Of a stretch of 64,000 nucleotides of DNA, positions 61,211 through 64,000 are shown in pieces (position 1 is the first letter of the stretch; every line of letters starts with the position of its first letter). The DNA lies in NCBI GenBank assembly GCA_003021005.1, contig PXRI01000036.1, positions 28,296 through 92,295 on the forward strand. Direction: 5' to 3'. The translations under genes and the position numbers were made by a program. The notes under the pieces were generated by a model. It had not been told where the DNA came from, made no database searches, and saw nothing but the letters and a program-made list of their open reading frames with translations. Origin of the DNA: Halobacteriales archaeon QS_1_69_70 (GTDB lineage Archaea; Halobacteriota; Halobacteria; Halobacteriales; Haloarculaceae).

Positions 61211-62665
61211 ATGACCGTCAGGGTCCGCGGCATCTACGCGACGGCGCTCACCGAGCTTCTGGCCGGCGACCACGACGTCGTCCAGGCCTCGTCCGCCATC
61301 CGCGAGCGGTTCGACCGCGAGTTCCGGGTCGACGTCGCCGACGCGAGCGTGGAGACGACCGACGACCGGCAGGGCGTCGGGGTCGCCGGCGAGCCCCAGG
61401 CGGTGGAGGCCGTTCGCGAGCGGCTCCGGGCCGTCGGCAGGGACGCCCTCGCCTGGCCGAACCCGGCGCCGCGGGGCGCCGTGTTCCGGGGCGAGGTCAC
61501 CGAACCCCTCGGCCCGGGCGCCATCGTCGACCTCGGGAGCGCCGACGGCCGTGACGTCGAGGGCTTTCTGCCGTACGACCGGGTCGAGGATTACGTCGAC
61601 GAGGGCGACAGCTACCGGCTCCAGGTCGCCGGGCCGGCGCCGCCCTGGGGCGACGCCCGGCCGTCGATGGCGACCGACCTGCGGATGCCGGGCGGCCTCG
61701 TCGAACTCCGCCGCGGCTCGGCGCCGGCGACCGACGAGACGGCGCGGCTGGCGGAACTGCTCCCGGTCGAGCCGCCGGAGGGCTGGACGCCACGGTGGCG
61801 CCCGGCGGCCGAGGACGCCGACCTCGAGGCGTTGGCGGCCGCCCTGGAGCGCGCCGGCGACCGGGCCGAGACGCTGATGGCGGCGGTCGCCGACGCCGAC
61901 GGCGACAGCCCCGGTCGGATCGTGATGCCGCAGGCCGGGGCGTGGGTCTGGTTCGGTGGGGAGTCACGGAGCGCGCTGGACGAGGTCCGGGCCCGCGTCA
62001 CGGAGACGGTGGCCGGCCACCACCGTATCAAGGCCGGCACCGGGTCGGCGAGTACTGCAGTGGATTTCGTGGAGGCCGTGTGTCCACCGAGCGAGGCGAC
62101 GACCGACGGCGACGGGGACGCGTCCGGCGAGGACGACCCGCCTGGGGCGGGCGACTGGGCGGCGGATTCGTTCCCGTTCGAGGCGGTCGCGGACTGCTTC
62201 GGCCCCCGCGAGGGCGAGGACCTCGCCATCGCCCACGGGAAGCCGAGCGGCCGGACCATCGTCATCGGCCGCGGCGAGGTCACCGAGGTGACCGACGACG
62301 GCGCCGTCACCGTCGAGCGAGCGATGTCCCCCGGCGGCACGTACGACGCCCTCGGCGTCGAGCGCCGCGCGGGCGACGTCGCCCGGACCACCTTCGTCGA
62401 GGGCCGGTGGTGGTACGCGACGGTGTACGTCGGCGAGGACGGCACGCGCCGCGGAACCTACGTGAACGTCTGTACGCCCGTGGAGGTGTTCCCGGACCGG
62501 GCGCGCTACGTCGACCTCCACGTCGACGTGGTCAAGCGCCCGGACGGCGAGGTCCGCCGCGTGGACGACGACGAACTCGACGCCGCCGTCGATGCCGGCG
62601 AGGTCCCGGAGCCCCTCGCCGACCGCGCGCGCGAGGTCGCCGCCTCAATCGAGCACGCCATCTAA
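61211..62665 (+). CDS. FAU-1-like RNA-binding protein (DUF402 family)
   Basis: 484 residues. An N-terminal domain (VRVRGIYATALTELLAGDHDVVQASSAIRERF) is followed by an S1-like region (AVFRGEVTEPLGPGAIVDLGSADGRDVEGFLPYDRV) and, in the last 150 residues, a DUF402 fold (SPGGTYDALGVERRAGDVARTTFVEGRWWYATVYV…YVDLHVDVVKRPDGEVRRVDDDELDAAVDAGEV). This order matches archaeal FAU-1, an RNA-binding protein with RNase E/G-like N-terminal domain reported to process rRNA. ATG 61211 begins the conserved part. Confidence 0.88.
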   Translation: MTVRVRGIYATALTELLAGDHDVVQASSAIRERFDREFRVDVADASVETTDDRQGVGVAGEPQAVEAVRERLRAVGRDALAWPNPAPRGAVFRGEVTEPLGPGAIVDLGSADGRDVEGFLPYDRVEDYVDEGDSYRLQVAGPAPPWGDARPSMATDLRMPGGLVELRRGSAPATDETARLAELLPVEPPEGWTPRWRPAAEDADLEALAAALERAGDRAETLMAAVADADGDSPGRIVMPQAGAWVWFGGESRSALDEVRARVTETVAGHHRIKAGTGSASTAVDFVEAVCPPSEATTDGDGDASGEDDPPGAGDWAADSFPFEAVADCFGPREGEDLAIAHGKPSGRTIVIGRGEVTEVTDDGAVTVERAMSPGGTYDALGVERRAGDVARTTFVEGRWWYATVYVGEDGTRRGTYVNVCTPVEVFPDRARYVDLHVDVVKRPDGEVRRVDDDELDAAVDAGEVPEPLADRAREVAASIEHAI

Positions 62666-64000
62666 TCGTGCCACCGACGACGGGCCCACGCCGCCAGCCC
62701 GACCGCCCCGGCCCCGGCGAGCGGTCCGAGCCCCGTCCCGTCGCCGGTGGTCGTGCCGCTGCCCGGGCCGCCGTCGGGACGCTGCGTCGCCGACGGCGTC
62801 GTGGTCGCGCCGCCGTTCGCCCGGAACGTGTAGACGGCCGCGGCCTCCTCGGGCCGGTCGGCGGAGACGTCCCGCCAGCTACTCGCGACGACGTGGTCGC
62901 CGGCGGCCTGGGCGGTCCAGAAGTCCGTCGTCGCCTCGTCGCGCCAGTGGGTCACCTCGACGGGGGCCGCGGGGTCGGCGACGTCGTGGACCGACACGCC
63001 GCCGCGGTACCAGGCAGTGTAGAGCCGGTCGCCGACGTAGTCGAAGTTGTGCGCGGTGGTCCAGGTGCCGCCGTGAGTGGGGTCTGCCGTCGGCGGGGCC
63101 TCGATGCGTGCGCGGCGCTCGCCGGCACGCCGGTCCCACAGCTCCACGCCGCCCTGGGCGGCCGCCGTCGCGTCGGCCTCGGCCGCCCAGGCCTCCTCGT
63201 TGAGCGCCACGAGCGGGCCGGCGGCGCCACCACGTGGGATGGCGTAGTGGTCGTTCCCGGGCAGCGTGAACCGCGCCTCCCGGATCGCGGATTCGGTCTC
63301 GAGTTCGGCCAGCGCCGCCGGGTCACGGCCGCGGAGCACGGTGATCGGTTCCGGGGTCGTCGGGTCGGAGACGTCGACGAGCCACGTGCCGGCCTCCCAG
63401 TAGGAGCAGTACGCGACGTCGTCGGTCACGGAGACGTCGTGGAGCTGTCGGAGTGCGGGGTGGACGTCGGCCCAGCGGTCGTCGGCGTCGAGGACGGACC
63501 AGCGGCCGCGTTCCGCGCCGGTCGCGACGTCGACACAGACCAGCGGGTTCCGGTCGCCGTCGTTGCCACAGAGGTACAGCGTGTCGCCGTCGGTGGCGAG
63601 GTTGTGGTGGGGGAAGTCCGTCTCGTGGGCGAGCACCCGCTGGGGGTCGGCGGGGTCGCTGACGTCGAAGACGAGCGCCGCGTTCGGGACGCCACCTCGC
63701 GGTTCGGCCGGACCGGCGACGGCGTAGCGGTCGCCGCCGACCTTGCCGTCGTGGACGACGGACAGCGGGCCGTCGGGGTGGTCGGCGAGCAGGTCGCGGC
63801 GTTCGGCGAGCAGCGTCGGGTCGGCCGGGTCGGCGACGTCGACCGTCGCGAACCCGTCGGAGACGGCGACGTAGGCGACGCCGTCGTCGACGACGAGTTC
63901 CTTCGCGCCGGCCACCGGGAGCCGGCCGCGGTAGTCGAACGCCGGCTCGGCCGGACCCGTCGGCGATCTGGCGGGCGACCGGCCGGCAACCCGCCCGGCG
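62662..64000 (-). CDS. LVIVD-repeat secreted protein, partial
   Basis: The frame stays open to the right window edge, past a GTG at 63915, and the upstream residues PAFDYRGRLPVAGAKELVVDDG continue the repeat pattern, so the start lies outside. About seven beta-propeller-like units of the LVIVD type are visible (AYVAVSDGFATVDVADPADPTLL, ALVFDVSDPADPQRV, GTWLVDVSDPTTPEP, GGVSVHDVADPAAPVEV). A Thr/Gly-rich linker and a C-terminal segment LGPLAGAGAVGLAAWARRRWHD resembling a PGF-type surface anchor follow. It is likely an exported beta-propeller of unknown role. Its stop overlaps the FAU-1-like stop. Confidence 0.8.
   Translation of the reverse strand, partial: AGRVAGRSPARSPTGPAEPAFDYRGRLPVAGAKELVVDDGVAYVAVSDGFATVDVADPADPTLLAERRDLLADHPDGPLSVVHDGKVGGDRYAVAGPAEPRGGVPNAALVFDVSDPADPQRVLAHETDFPHHNLATDGDTLYLCGNDGDRNPLVCVDVATGAERGRWSVLDADDRWADVHPALRQLHDVSVTDDVAYCSYWEAGTWLVDVSDPTTPEPITVLRGRDPAALAELETESAIREARFTLPGNDHYAIPRGGAAGPLVALNEEAWAAEADATAAAQGGVELWDRRAGERRARIEAPPTADPTHGGTWTTAHNFDYVGDRLYTAWYRGGVSVHDVADPAAPVEVTHWRDEATTDFWTAQAAGDHVVASSWRDVSADRPEEAAAVYTFRANGGATTTPSATQRPDGGPGSGTTTGDGTGLGPLAGAGAVGLAAWARRRWHD

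Noticed and set aside
61234-62521. Antisense open frames over the FAU-1-like gene
   Set aside because: They are Arg/Pro-rich and without acidic bias. The forward frame carries S1-like and DUF402 segments.
1-64000. Search for tRNA genes by the GGTTCGAATCC-type T-arm
   Set aside because: Matches to GGTTCGA fall inside coding regions and lack acceptor and anticodon pairing. No tRNA could be supported.

Overview
This window is from a high-GC haloarchaeon. The proteins are strongly acidic, there are several families known mainly from haloarchaea (DUF5790, DUF5809, DUF5810, short CPxCG zinc-finger proteins), aIF2-beta carries a TRAM domain, exported proteins use Tat lipoboxes, and several genes have a TATA box about 25-30 bases before the start codon, as in leaderless transcripts. 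No rRNA, tRNA, transposase or CRISPR array was found. The gene content fits the Haloarculaceae or a relative, but the sequence alone does not settle the genus.

Layout. 0-8 kb: a partial rhodanese gene, then secreted proteins: a lipoprotein behind a palindromic operator, a small exported protein, a giant broken GATase-like/nuclease protein, and a secreted thermonuclease. 8-21 kb is conserved core: NUDIX hydrolase, DUF5809, DUF5810, RimI, aconitase, CBS protein, aIF2-beta, MptD, DUF5790, a creatininase-family protein and ribosomal protein L10e. It is interrupted by low-complexity intergenic DNA and by short inverted-repeat elements lying on stop codons. 21-26.4 kb is a Liv-type ABC transporter operon whose last gene runs into a convergent CPBP protease gene. 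27.5-34.6 kb holds a surface protein and an iron-type ABC operon behind a DtxR/SirR-like operator. 34.6-36 kb is an AT-rich islet with one orphan gene.

37.3-54.8 kb is the most interesting part. It holds methylmalonate/malonate-semialdehyde dehydrogenase and a divergent class III aminotransferase, an Lrp-type regulator, an aldehyde dehydrogenase, and a tight operon of SDR, M20 deacylase, an M20-like protein lacking metal ligands and an LpxC-like zinc deacetylase. A full dipeptide-type ABC transporter and a Tat-exported penicillin-acylase-family amidase follow. Together they read as a pathway to cleave an N-acylated (amide-linked) compound outside the cell, import it, deacylate it and oxidise the freed omega-amino acid through its semialdehyde.

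55-64 kb returns to housekeeping genes: zinc-finger protein, UvrD-like helicase, riboflavin synthase, PrsW protease, FAU-1-like RNA-binding protein and a partial LVIVD-repeat protein.

A recurring theme is gene decay. At least five genes carry frameshifts or out-of-frame internal deletions, and two convergent genes have lost their 3' ends at a single junction. Several of these look like genuine deletions of 70-110 bases. Three are one-base losses that could also be sequence errors.
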